Positions 1-7,545 of a DNA stretch of 8,642 bases are shown here, one piece after another. A program made the position numbers and the translations under genes. This DNA is from an uncultured Pleurocapsa sp. (GTDB lineage: Bacteria > Cyanobacteriota > Cyanobacteriia > Cyanobacteriales > Xenococcaceae). The notes under the pieces are model-generated. The model had not been told where the DNA came from, did not search any database, and worked only from the letters and a program-made list of their open reading frames with translations. Position 1 is the stretch's first letter; each line of letters opens with the position of its first letter. The DNA lies in assembly GCA_937884735.1 (NCBI GenBank), contig CAKZYI010000785.1, forward strand, positions 1 to 8,642. The letters run 5' to 3'.

Positions 1-579
1 CCTAGTGGTGCGACTAATGTTGTTTTGTCTTTTGATTTTAGCCAATTAGGAACTCTTAATGATAATGATGAATTTGATATTGAAGTTGATGATGGTAGTG
101 GCTTTACGAGAGTAGCTACCATCGAACCCAGTACAGCTTCAAGTCCTTTTAGCTTGGATATTACTAGTGATGCCAACACTAGTGGTGGAACGACTACAAT
201 TCGTTTCAATACTGATAGATTTAGAAATAATCGTGGTGATGACGATGGCTATGAAATTGACCACGTTAAAATTACTGCAGATGTTACGACCCCTGTTGAC
301 ACTACCTTAGTTGGTTGGATTGATTTCGCTCGCGATGGGGTATTTGATGCAGATGAAGCTCAAACTTTAAGTACTACTGATACAGTTCCTCTCGTTACTG
401 ATGGCACTACGCCTAATACTCTTACTTGGACTGGTTTCAATAACGACCTAGATGATAATGGTGGGACAACCTATGCTCGTTTCCGCGTCAGTACAGATAG
501 TGATTTAGATAATACTTTCTCCACAGGCTTGTTAGATGATGGAGAAGTAGAAGACTATCAGCTAACTATCGAAGGTACA
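1..579 (+). repeat. GEVED unit 0 (partial, class D/I, with nested beta-sandwich end)
   Basis: The head motif lies upstream of the window. Bases 1-291 encode the C-terminal part of the same nested domain seen in units D and I, sharing SLDITSD with unit D and ending in DGYEIDHVKI, like DGYIIDDIEI in D. WIDF follows at 316-327, then an acidic loop at 322-357 (DFARDGVFDADE) in which the third position is Ala rather than Asp. The phrases DEAQTLST, LVTDG and NTLTWTG match unit D closely. The tail GEVEDY is at 541-558. Confidence 0.85.
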
Positions 580-3500
580 GATTATGGTGATGCACCAGAT
601 GATGCTATTGATGGTAACTATCTAACTTCAACTCCCTATAGTGGTAGCAATGCAGCCAGTCACACTATTGTAAATGGTTTAAGTATTGGCAGTACGGTAG
701 ATGGTGACGATGGTACACTACAAAATGCCGACGCTACAGATGATGATAATACTGACTCTAACGATGATGATGGTATTACTTCTTTCCCCACTTTAGAAAC
801 AGACGATGATACCTATAGCCTAACTGTAGACGTTACCAATACTACTGGGGTTGATGCCACCCTCATTGGTTGGATTGATTTTGATGGTTCGGGTACTTTT
901 GAAGCCGATGAAGCAGTTAGTGCAATCGTAGAGGATGACGACACCTCAGCTACCCTAACTTGGAACAGTACCGATATTCCAGATGACATTACTGGGGGCA
1001 CTACCTTTGCTCGTTTCCGCTTGAGTACCGATGGTGCTGGGACTTTTAATACTGGAACACCAGGAGGTTCGGCTAGCGATGGTGAAGTTGAAGATTATCA
1101 GTTAGATATTACCCAAGTATATGATTATGGTGATGCTCCCGATACTTCCAACACCACTACCGCAGGAGACTATCAGACTACTACTGCTGCCAGTGGAGCA
1201 GATGCGCCTAGTCATAAGATTGTTAATGGCTTGAGTTTGGGTAGCGAAATTGATGCTGACGATGGTACCCAACAAAACACCGCTGCTAATGCTGATAACA
1301 TCAATGGTGATGGTTTATTCAACTATGAATATTACGATCTAACTACCGTTAGCGATGGCACTTTAGATAGCGTTAATGATATTCCTGCCACTGGTGCAGA
1401 TAAGAGCGGAACAGTAAATCCTAGCTCTGATTTGCTACTTCAGGCAAACCAAGGAGATACCGATAACTTTGGCTTACGCTATACAGGCTATATCTATATC
1501 GAAACTGCTGGTAATTATACTTTCTACAAAACTTCCGATCAAGGTTCTACTCTTTCTATTGATGGCAGTGTAGTAGTAGATAATGATACCGCCCAGAGTA
1601 ATACAGAAAAATCTGGTACTCACAATTTTGCTACTCCTGGTTGGTACGCCATTGAAGTAGAGTACTTTGAAACGACTGGAACTCAAAGTTTAGATATTGA
1701 ATACGAAGGAGGAGGAGTAACTCGTACTGGCATATCTAATGTTATTTCATCTACTGTTCCAAATGATGAAGATGGTGTCACTTTTGCCAGTACTACAATT
1801 AATACAGACGATGACAGCTACAGTGTTACCGTTGATGTAACTAATACCAATAGTGAAAATGTCACCTTGGTAGGTTGGATCGATTTTGATCGCTCTGGTA
1901 CATTCGATAGTGACGAAGCAGTATCTACTTCTGGTATCTTGTCTGGCAACCAGGTACTAAATTGGTCTTCTCTTCCTGCCGATATTACCGATGGCACTAC
2001 CTATGCTCGTTTTCGCCTCAGTAGCGATAGTAATTTAACTACTAGCTTTGCTACGGGTGGCTTGGAAGATGGAGAAATTGAAGATTACCAAATTGTTCTC
2101 AATGGTATAGATTACGGTGATGCCCCTGATGGCAGTGCTAGTAACGGTGCAGGTGACTACGATACAACAAAAGCTAACGGTGGTGCATCCCATACAATTT
2201 CTGATAATTTAACCATCGGCAACACAGTAGATGGCGATACAGGAAATCTAGAAAATAGTACTGCTACTGCCGACAATAACAACGGTACAAATGATGAAGA
2301 TGGTGCTACTTCTCTAGCTGCTTTAGATACAGGTGCTAGTAGTTACACGATCAATCTGGACGTAAACAATACCACTGGCGGGGAAGCAACCCTCATAGGT
2401 TGGATTGATTTTGACCAGTCTGGTACTTTTGATGATGATGAATCTGTTATTGCTACGGTTAATGATAGTGATACTACTGTCACCCTTACTTGGGATAATA
2501 CCGATACTGGCATAGGTTCTACAGATAACGATATACCTGGAGATATTACTAGCGGTACTACCTATGCTCGTTTCCGCCTCAGTACAGACTACAACGATAT
2601 TGATACTAGAACCGATTTAGGGCTAGCTGCTAACCAGACTATCTTGGGCAATACTGCCAGTGATGGGGAAGTTGAAGACTATCAAATCAGTATTGAAGGA
2701 GGTTCGGATTATGCCGATGCAACCTCTGGCGGTACTGATACATATGATGCTACAGGCACTAGCCATCTTATCAAAGGCGGTTTAAGTATTGGTGCAACGA
2801 TTGATGAAGATGATGGTTCACTAGAAAATACTGATGCTACTGCCGACGATCTCGATGGCGCAGACGATGAAGATGGAGTAGATTTCATCGATGGCACTGT
2901 TATTAATACCAATGATAGTGATGGGGAATACAGCGTCGAAGTTATAGTAAATGCTCCAGACGAAGTTACATCTACTTTGATTGCTGGCGACGATTTTAGT
3001 AGTGTTAGTTATTCCAACAATTCTGCTCAGTGGGCAGGTGATTGGCAAGTAAACGATGCCTCCAGCACCACTAATGGTAATGGTAACGGTAATAATATTG
3101 ATACCACCAGCGATCCTGCTGCGGGCAATGTTAGGGTAACGGGTAATGCTCTAGAAATAAAACAAGAAAGACGCTTTATTCAACGAGAATTTACTGTACC
3201 CTCCATAGCTGCAAATGAAACTGTAACTCTAAACCTCAATCATAGTATTACTGGCAACGGCATCGATCCTGGTGACATTCCCCTCGCTATTGAAATATCA
3301 ACTGATGGTGGAAGTACTTTCAATCCTGTTGGCTCAATTAGTACTAGCTCAACTACAGCAGCTAGTTATTCTCTCGATATAACTAGCGATGTCACTGCTG
3401 GTAGCAATGCCATACTTCGTTTCCGCATTGCTAATAACAATCTAGCAGGTACAGGTGGTGATGGTTATATCATTGATGACATTGAGATTAATAAAGAAAC

Positions 3501-6500
3501 TCCTGTAGATACTCAATTAGTCGGTTGGATTGATTTTGACGATGACGGCAACTTCGATCCTGATGAAGCTCAAACCTTGAGTACTGCCGATACTTCTCCT
3601 CTAGTAACCGATGGAGTTACTCCAAATACCTTAACCTGGACAGGTATTTCTTCTCTCATAAATGGTGCTTCGGGAGATACTTATGCTCGCTTCCGCTTGA
3701 GTACGGATACCGACCTCGATACTAGTTTTGATACGGGTGCGCTGGATGACGGGGAAGTTGAAGATTACAAACTTTCTCTGGGCGAAATAGATTATGGCGA
3801 TGCACCAGACGCAAACACTGGCACAGGAGGTGGCAACTATCAAACCACTGCCGATGATAATGGTGCTGCTCATCAAATCGATCCTAATCTTACTTTAGGC
3901 AGCAATATTGATGGTGATGATGGCACTTTGCAAAATATTGCTGCAACTGCCGATGATGACGACACAGACAACAGTACTAACGATGAAGATGGTATTACGA
4001 CATTTAACAGTCTAGGTATTGATGATGATAATTACACCGTCAATATTAATGTTGCCAATGACACTGGTAGCGATGCTACTCTTATCGGCTGGATTGATTT
4101 TGATGGTTCGGGTACATTCGATGCTGATGAAGCGGTAATTATTCCCGTCGCCGATAATAATGGCACTCCTACTTCTGTTGCTCTAAATTGGGATAACAAC
4201 GATACTGGGACGGGTTCGACAGATAATGATATTCCTAGCGACATAACTAGCGGTACTACCTATGCTCGCTTCCGTATTAGTAATGATTTCGATCCCATCA
4301 CTACTAGAGACGATATTATCAACAATCCCGATCTCTTTACAGATATAGCCAGCGATGGAGAAGTTGAAGACTACAAAATATTTATTGGAGGTGGTACAGA
4401 CTACGGCGATGCACCCGATGATTGCGTATACGGAAGTTACTTTACCTCAACTACCAATAGCGGTGCAAATGCAGCCAATCACGGAATTGTTCAAGGCTTA
4501 AGCATCGGTGACACAGTAGATAGTGATAGTGGTTTATTACAAGATGACACTGCCACCGCCGACGATAACAATGGTGCAGATGATGAAGATGGAATTACTT
4601 CCTTTGCCACCCTCGAAACCGACGATGACACATATAGCATTAGCGTAGATGTTATTAACACAACTACCGATCCTGCGAAATTGGTTGGATGGATTGACTT
4701 TGATCAATCTGGTACATTTGATAGTGACGAAGCAGTTAGCGTTGACGTACCTATTAATGCAACTTCAGTAACCTTAGACTGGAGTAATAACGATGTTCCT
4801 ACAGATAACAATATTCCTGCTGATATTGCTGGGGGTGTTACCTTTGCTCGTTTCCGCCTTAGTACCGATACCGATCTCACTACTAGTTTGGCTTTAGGTG
4901 CGTTAGATGATGGTGAGGTTGAAGATTATCAGCTAACTATCACCGAGGTTAAAGACTACGGTGATGCACCCGATACTACTACAGGTACGGGTGCAGGAGA
5001 TTATCAAACCACTACTACCAACAGCGGCACTGATGCCCCTAGTCATGTAATTGTTGACGGCTTGAGTTTGGGTGGAATTGTCGATCCTGATGACGGTACA
5101 CAAGCTAACCCCGATGCCACTGCTGATGATACTCTAGATGCTAGCGATGACGAAGATGGCGTAACGCTTTCCAATAGTGGAGTATTTGATTCTGATGACG
5201 GCACTTATAGCGTTAATGTCAATATCACTAACGACAACAACCAAGACGTTACTGTCGTTGGTTGGATTGATTTCGATCAGTCGGGAACATTCGACAGCGA
5301 TGAAGCAGTATCTGCCTCTAGTACTCTAAGCGGTAGCCAAACCCTCACATGGTCATCTTTCCCAGCAGATATAGTTAGTGGCAATACCTTTGCTCGCTTC
5401 CGTCTCAGCACTGACGATGATCTAGATACTAGTTTCTCTACGGGAGAATTGAGTGATGGAGAAATCGAAGACTATCAAGTCACTATCAACGGTGTAGACT
5501 ATGGTGATGCCCCCGATAGTACTGCTGGTAACGACGCTGGGGATTATGACACAACAAAAGCTAATGATGGTGCAGCCCACAATATTATCAGTGGTTTAAA
5601 CCTTGGTACTACCGTTGATGCCGATACGGGAACAGCTCAAAATACTGGTGCAACAGCCGATGATAATAACGGCACTGATGATGAAGATGGAGTAAGTTCT
5701 TTTAGTACTCTATCTGTTAACGATGCCAATGGAACTTACTCTGTCACCGTTGATGTTAATCACACCACTGGCTTAAATGCCAATTTGATTGGTTGGATTG
5801 ACTTCGATCAATCTGGTACTTTCGATGATGATGAAGAATCTAGTATCGTATCTGGCACAGATATTGATGGCAATCAAACTTTAACTTGGACTAACGTTCC
5901 CGCAGATATTAAAGGCGGTACTACTTATGCCCGTTTCCGACTTAGTGACAGTACCTTAGATGAAGATGATTCGACAGGCTTAATTGGTAACGGGGAAGTA
6001 GAAGACTATCAAATTACTATCGAAGGGGGTACGGACTTTGGTGATGCGACGGGTGCTAACTATGCCACGACTACCACCAGTCATGGCGTGGTAGATGGTT
6101 TAAGTATTGGCGACTTAGTAGATAGCGAAGCTAGCGTTACTCCCAATGCTGCTGCAAGTACGGATGATGATACGGGTAGCGATGATGAAGATGGCGTAGA
6201 CTTCATTGACACCAAAGTTATTAGTCAAAACGATAGCGACGATCAATATAGTGTAGAAGTTATCGTTAATAGCTCGGCTACGACGACTACTACTTTAGCT
6301 AGCGATGACTTTAGCTCTGGAGATTATACGAATGGCACTGGTACTGATTGGGTTACTAATTGGGGTGAATTTGAAACTCTAAATAATATTTTTGATGGAG
6401 ATGCTCCAGATAGTTTTACTGATACTTCTCCTGGTGGTAACAATAGAATCACAGTTAGTGGTGGTCAGTTACTTCTACAAGATGATAATCGCGGTGCAGA

Positions 6501-7545
6501 AAGAACTATAAATCTAGACGGTAAGACAGGAACAGTTACCTTAGAATTCGACTATGAAACAATTGGTACTGTACCCAGTGCAACCACAGATCTAGAAATT
6601 CGAGTTTCCAATGACAATCGGGCTAGTTTCGAAACCATTGAAACTGTCGATTTAGATACTGATCCTAGTTCGGGTAAAATTTCAGCAGAGATCCCTAGCA
6701 GTCATTTTGGTACAAATACTATCATCAGTATTGGTGTGGAAAGTGTTACTGGAACTTTAGGAACAACTGACGGCTTTGCTATTGATAATGTCGAAGTTAC
6801 TGAAACCGTTCCTGTCGATACTACTTTAGTCGGTTGGGTAGACTTCGATCGCGATGGTACTTTTGACACGGATGAAGGTTATAGTCTCAGCACAGATCCC
6901 GCCCAAAGCACAGATGGTACTACTGCTTTAGTTGCAGACGGCACGACGGTTAATACTCTTACGTGGACTGGAATTAATGCTCAAACTGCTGATGCACCTA
7001 CTCCTGGGGATACCTATGCTCGCTTCCGCTTGAGTACAGATAGCTTAACTACCAATGCTGCCGATGCAGTTGGTACGGCTACCGATGGAGAAATTGAAGA
7101 CTATGTACTCAAAATCAAGAACGAAGTTACTGGTACAGGTGCGGGAGATGTAATTAACTCTGGTTCTACAGATCCTACTACTCCTAATGATGACCTAATA
7201 ATTGGTGGGGCGGGACAAGACACTCTAACTGGAGGTGATGGAGATGATTGCTTCCACTACAACCGTACTAGTGACGGTATCGATATTATCACTGACTTTA
7301 ACAATACCACCCAAGAAGACAAGCTAGACTTCAGCGATATGTTTGCCACTGGTGGAGAACTCGAAGGAATCACGAATCCCTTTGGTACTTATGTCGTTGT
7401 TCTAGAAGCTGATACTCCTAGCGATGGAACAATGATTCAGGTTGATTTTGATGGTGCTGGTGACAACTATGCCAAGAGCGTTGTTTTCCTTCAGGGATAT
7501 GACAATACTGTTAACGCCATCACTGCCGATGATTTTATCTTCTAA
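1..7545 (+). CDS. Giant GEVED-repeat RTX adhesin-like protein, type I secreted (5' partial)
   Basis: The reading frame is open from the first base, so the true start lies upstream; the TTG at 25 is an ordinary Leu codon inside the repeat. At least 2514 residues are present, ending at TAA 7543-7545. Ten units end in GEVEDY or GEIEDY; nine begin with DYGDAPD or a variant, and the first is cut by the window edge. Unit B carries a PA14 domain (about residues 438-587). Units 0, D and I carry a nested beta-sandwich-like insert. The C-terminus has glycine-rich RTX repeats (about 2402-2420) and a type I secretion target region ending in hydrophobic DDFIF. Composition is strongly acidic, and I find only two Cys (units F and RTX). 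Known for such families: calcium-dependent extracellular adhesins exported without a cleaved signal peptide. A role in adhesion, sheath or aggregation is inferred; no enzyme motif is visible. Other possibilities are an S-layer or matrix protein. Confidence 0.9.
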   Translation, partial: PSGATNVVLSFDFSQLGTLNDNDEFDIEVDDGSGFTRVATIEPSTASSPFSLDITSDANTSGGTTTIRFNTDRFRNNRGDDDGYEIDHVKITADVTTPVDTTLVGWIDFARDGVFDADEAQTLSTTDTVPLVTDGTTPNTLTWTGFNNDLDDNGGTTYARFRVSTDSDLDNTFSTGLLDDGEVEDYQLTIEGTDYGDAPDDAIDGNYLTSTPYSGSNAASHTIVNGLSIGSTVDGDDGTLQNADATDDDNTDSNDDDGITSFPTLETDDDTYSLTVDVTNTTGVDATLIGWIDFDGSGTFEADEAVSAIVEDDDTSATLTWNSTDIPDDITGGTTFARFRLSTDGAGTFNTGTPGGSASDGEVEDYQLDITQVYDYGDAPDTSNTTTAGDYQTTTAASGADAPSHKIVNGLSLGSEIDADDGTQQNTAANADNINGDGLFNYEYYDLTTVSDGTLDSVNDIPATGADKSGTVNPSSDLLLQANQGDTDNFGLRYTGYIYIETAGNYTFYKTSDQGSTLSIDGSVVVDNDTAQSNTEKSGTHNFATPGWYAIEVEYFETTGTQSLDIEYEGGGVTRTGISNVISSTVPNDEDGVTFASTTINTDDDSYSVTVDVTNTNSENVTLVGWIDFDRSGTFDSDEAVSTSGILSGNQVLNWSSLPADITDGTTYARFRLSSDSNLTTSFATGGLEDGEIEDYQIVLNGIDYGDAPDGSASNGAGDYDTTKANGGASHTISDNLTIGNTVDGDTGNLENSTATADNNNGTNDEDGATSLAALDTGASSYTINLDVNNTTGGEATLIGWIDFDQSGTFDDDESVIATVNDSDTTVTLTWDNTDTGIGSTDNDIPGDITSGTTYARFRLSTDYNDIDTRTDLGLAANQTILGNTASDGEVEDYQISIEGGSDYADATSGGTDTYDATGTSHLIKGGLSIGATIDEDDGSLENTDATADDLDGADDEDGVDFIDGTVINTNDSDGEYSVEVIVNAPDEVTSTLIAGDDFSSVSYSNNSAQWAGDWQVNDASSTTNGNGNGNNIDTTSDPAAGNVRVTGNALEIKQERRFIQREFTVPSIAANETVTLNLNHSITGNGIDPGDIPLAIEISTDGGSTFNPVGSISTSSTTAASYSLDITSDVTAGSNAILRFRIANNNLAGTGGDGYIIDDIEINKETPVDTQLVGWIDFDDDGNFDPDEAQTLSTADTSPLVTDGVTPNTLTWTGISSLINGASGDTYARFRLSTDTDLDTSFDTGALDDGEVEDYKLSLGEIDYGDAPDANTGTGGGNYQTTADDNGAAHQIDPNLTLGSNIDGDDGTLQNIAATADDDDTDNSTNDEDGITTFNSLGIDDDNYTVNINVANDTGSDATLIGWIDFDGSGTFDADEAVIIPVADNNGTPTSVALNWDNNDTGTGSTDNDIPSDITSGTTYARFRISNDFDPITTRDDIINNPDLFTDIASDGEVEDYKIFIGGGTDYGDAPDDCVYGSYFTSTTNSGANAANHGIVQGLSIGDTVDSDSGLLQDDTATADDNNGADDEDGITSFATLETDDDTYSISVDVINTTTDPAKLVGWIDFDQSGTFDSDEAVSVDVPINATSVTLDWSNNDVPTDNNIPADIAGGVTFARFRLSTDTDLTTSLALGALDDGEVEDYQLTITEVKDYGDAPDTTTGTGAGDYQTTTTNSGTDAPSHVIVDGLSLGGIVDPDDGTQANPDATADDTLDASDDEDGVTLSNSGVFDSDDGTYSVNVNITNDNNQDVTVVGWIDFDQSGTFDSDEAVSASSTLSGSQTLTWSSFPADIVSGNTFARFRLSTDDDLDTSFSTGELSDGEIEDYQVTINGVDYGDAPDSTAGNDAGDYDTTKANDGAAHNIISGLNLGTTVDADTGTAQNTGATADDNNGTDDEDGVSSFSTLSVNDANGTYSVTVDVNHTTGLNANLIGWIDFDQSGTFDDDEESSIVSGTDIDGNQTLTWTNVPADIKGGTTYARFRLSDSTLDEDDSTGLIGNGEVEDYQITIEGGTDFGDATGANYATTTTSHGVVDGLSIGDLVDSEASVTPNAAASTDDDTGSDDEDGVDFIDTKVISQNDSDDQYSVEVIVNSSATTTTTLASDDFSSGDYTNGTGTDWVTNWGEFETLNNIFDGDAPDSFTDTSPGGNNRITVSGGQLLLQDDNRGAERTINLDGKTGTVTLEFDYETIGTVPSATTDLEIRVSNDNRASFETIETVDLDTDPSSGKISAEIPSSHFGTNTIISIGVESVTGTLGTTDGFAIDNVEVTETVPVDTTLVGWVDFDRDGTFDTDEGYSLSTDPAQSTDGTTALVADGTTVNTLTWTGINAQTADAPTPGDTYARFRLSTDSLTTNAADAVGTATDGEIEDYVLKIKNEVTGTGAGDVINSGSTDPTTPNDDLIIGGAGQDTLTGGDGDDCFHYNRTSDGIDIITDFNNTTQEDKLDFSDMFATGGELEGITNPFGTYVVVLEADTPSDGTMIQVDFDGAGDNYAKSVVFLQGYDNTVNAITADDFIF
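580..1122 (+). repeat. GEVED unit A (class A/F)
   Basis: Plain unit of 181 residues with no inserted domain. Head DYGDAPD at 580-600, EF-hand-like loop DFDGSGTFEADE at 877-912, ARFRLSTD core, tail GEVEDY at 1081-1098. It shares LETDDDTYS with unit F, and both units have a TST segment shortly after the DAPDD head. The middle (ATLIGWIDFDGSGTF) is also nearly identical to unit E. Confidence 0.87.
1123..2109 (+). repeat. GEVED unit B (class B/G) with nested PA14 domain
   Basis: Unit of 329 residues, enlarged by a PA14 domain in its Asp/Asn-rich loop. Head DYGDAPD at 1123-1143, EF-hand-like loop DFDRSGTFDSDE at 1882-1917, tail GEIEDY at 2071-2088. Class membership with unit G is shown by TTT near the head, DAPSH, GLSLG, the loop FDSDEAVS, and the GEIEDYQ tail followed by NG(I/V)DYGDAPD. 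Confidence 0.87.
1312..1761 (+). other. PA14 domain nested in unit B
   Basis: About 150 residues with the PA14 pattern: NFGLRYTGYIYIETAGNYTF, then SDQGSTLSIDG (1534-1566), then GWYAIEVEYFE and a final SLDIEYEGGG stretch. PA14 domains are beta-barrel modules that often bind sugars in adhesins and glycosidases. Here the usual SDDGS motif reads SDQGS, so one acidic residue that can help bind calcium in lectin-type PA14 domains is a Gln. Sugar binding is therefore possible but not assured. The counterpart unit G has only a short acidic linker at this place. Confidence 0.85.
2110..2706 (+). repeat. GEVED unit C (class C/H)
   Basis: Unit of 199 residues. Head DYGDAPD at 2110-2130, EF-hand-like loop DFDQSGTFDDDE at 2407-2442, tail GEVEDY at 2665-2682. 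Shares GDYDTTKAN and a final IEGG with unit H. It has an extra segment STDNDIPGDITSGTTYARFR and a longer region before the tail; that second half is shared with unit E and not with H. Confidence 0.87.
2707..3789 (+). repeat. GEVED unit D (class D/I) with nested beta-sandwich-like domain
   Basis: Unit of 361 residues. The head is altered to DYADATSGG at 2707, like DFGDATG in unit I. DDEDGVDFID and YSVEVIVN are shared with unit I. The nested domain occupies about 2974-3510, followed by WIDF at 3526, loop DFDDDGNFDPDE at 3532-3567, and tail GEVEDY at 3751-3768. Confidence 0.87.
2974..3510 (+). other. Nested beta-sandwich-like domain in unit D
   Basis: About 179 residues starting TLIAGDDFSS and ending DGYIIDDIEINKE, just before PVDT and the WIDF motif. 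The DDFSS start, alternating hydrophobic strands, an EISTDGGSTF segment and an ID(D/N)xE end resemble jelly-roll or concanavalin-like secreted modules. I cannot name the family. Related copies lie in unit I and, truncated by the window edge, in unit 0. Confidence 0.6.
3790..4398 (+). repeat. GEVED unit E (unpaired, A/C mosaic)
   Basis: Unit of 203 residues. Head DYGDAPD at 3790-3810, loop DFDGSGTFDADE at 4096-4131, tail GEVEDY at 4357-4374. The middle matches unit A (DATLIGWIDFDGSGTF, DEAV), while the part after it matches unit C (STDNDIPSDITSGTTYARFR and a TR-D segment before ASDGEVEDY). It has no partner in the four-unit pattern. Confidence 0.85.
4399..4953 (+). repeat. GEVED unit F (class A/F)
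   Basis: Unit of 185 residues. Head DYGDAPD at 4399-4419, followed by DCVYGSYF, which contains one of only two Cys found in the protein. Loop DFDQSGTFDSDE at 4696-4731, tail GEVEDY at 4912-4929. LETDDDTYS and the junction TEVKDYGDAPD correspond to LETDDDTYS and TQVYDYGDAPD of unit A. Confidence 0.87.
4954..5496 (+). repeat. GEVED unit G (class B/G, no PA14)
   Basis: Unit of 181 residues. Head DYGDAPD at 4954-4974, loop DFDQSGTFDSDE at 5269-5304, tail GEIEDY at 5458-5475. It aligns with unit B throughout but has a short acidic linker (about 5107-5157) where B carries the PA14 domain. Confidence 0.87.
5497..6033 (+). repeat. GEVED unit H (class C/H)
   Basis: Unit of 179 residues. Head DYGDAPD at 5497-5517, GDYDTTKAND shared with unit C, loop DFDQSGTFDDDE at 5800-5835, tail GEVEDY at 5992-6009, and IEGGTDFGDAT at the junction with unit I. 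It lacks the extra STDNDIP segment of unit C. Confidence 0.87.
6034..7104 (+). repeat. GEVED unit I (class D/I) with nested beta-sandwich-like domain
   Basis: Last unit, 357 residues to the tail GEIEDY at 7087-7104. Altered head DFGDATG, then DDEDGVDFID and YSVEVIVN as in unit D. The nested domain is at about 6289-6819, followed by WVDF (Val for Ile) at 6835 and loop DFDRDGTFDTDE at 6841-6876. Confidence 0.87.
6289..6819 (+). other. Nested beta-sandwich-like domain in unit I
   Basis: About 177 residues starting TTLASDDFSSGDY and ending DGFAIDNVEVTE before PVDT. It corresponds in position and in both ends to the insert of unit D, but the interior is much more diverged. Family not recognised; a secreted beta-sandwich is the best guess. 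Confidence 0.6.
7129..7542 (+). other. RTX repeats and type I secretion C-terminal target region
   Basis: After the last GEVED unit the protein runs through GTGAGDVINSG into the RTX nonapeptide-like stretch GGAGQDTLTGGDGDDCF (7204-7254). Next comes DGIDIITDF and DKLDFSDMF, a pattern typical of the RTX C-terminal target region of the VC_A0849 subclass, then VDFDGAGDNYAKSVVFLQGY and the terminal ADDFIF. Glycine-rich RTX turns bind calcium after export and help folding outside the cell; the uncleaved C-terminus is read by an ABC exporter, membrane fusion protein and TolC-like channel. None of these exporter genes is in the window. Confidence 0.85.

Noticed and set aside
25..27. TTG at 25 as the start codon of the large gene
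   Set aside because: The frame is open back to base 1, the residues before it continue the nested domain shared with unit D, and no signal or ribosome site precedes it. The gene is 5' truncated by the window.
1474..3876. Other reverse-strand open frames inside the large gene (1474-1686, 2709-2912, 2821-3048, 3631-3876)
   Set aside because: Short, fully overlapped by a strongly supported coding frame, and two overlap each other; composition is that of complemented Asp/Ser/Thr codons.
813..4244. Reverse-strand open frames at 813-1001 and 4032-4244 whose products resemble each other (shared PEPSKSIQP-RVAS)
   Set aside because: They lie antisense to the same part of units A and E, so their similarity is a by-product of the homologous sense repeats. 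They have no start context or independent support.
580..7104. CRISPR array or satellite DNA
   Set aside because: The periodicity is about 540-600 bases, diverged at third codon positions and in one continuous reading frame; it is a protein repeat.
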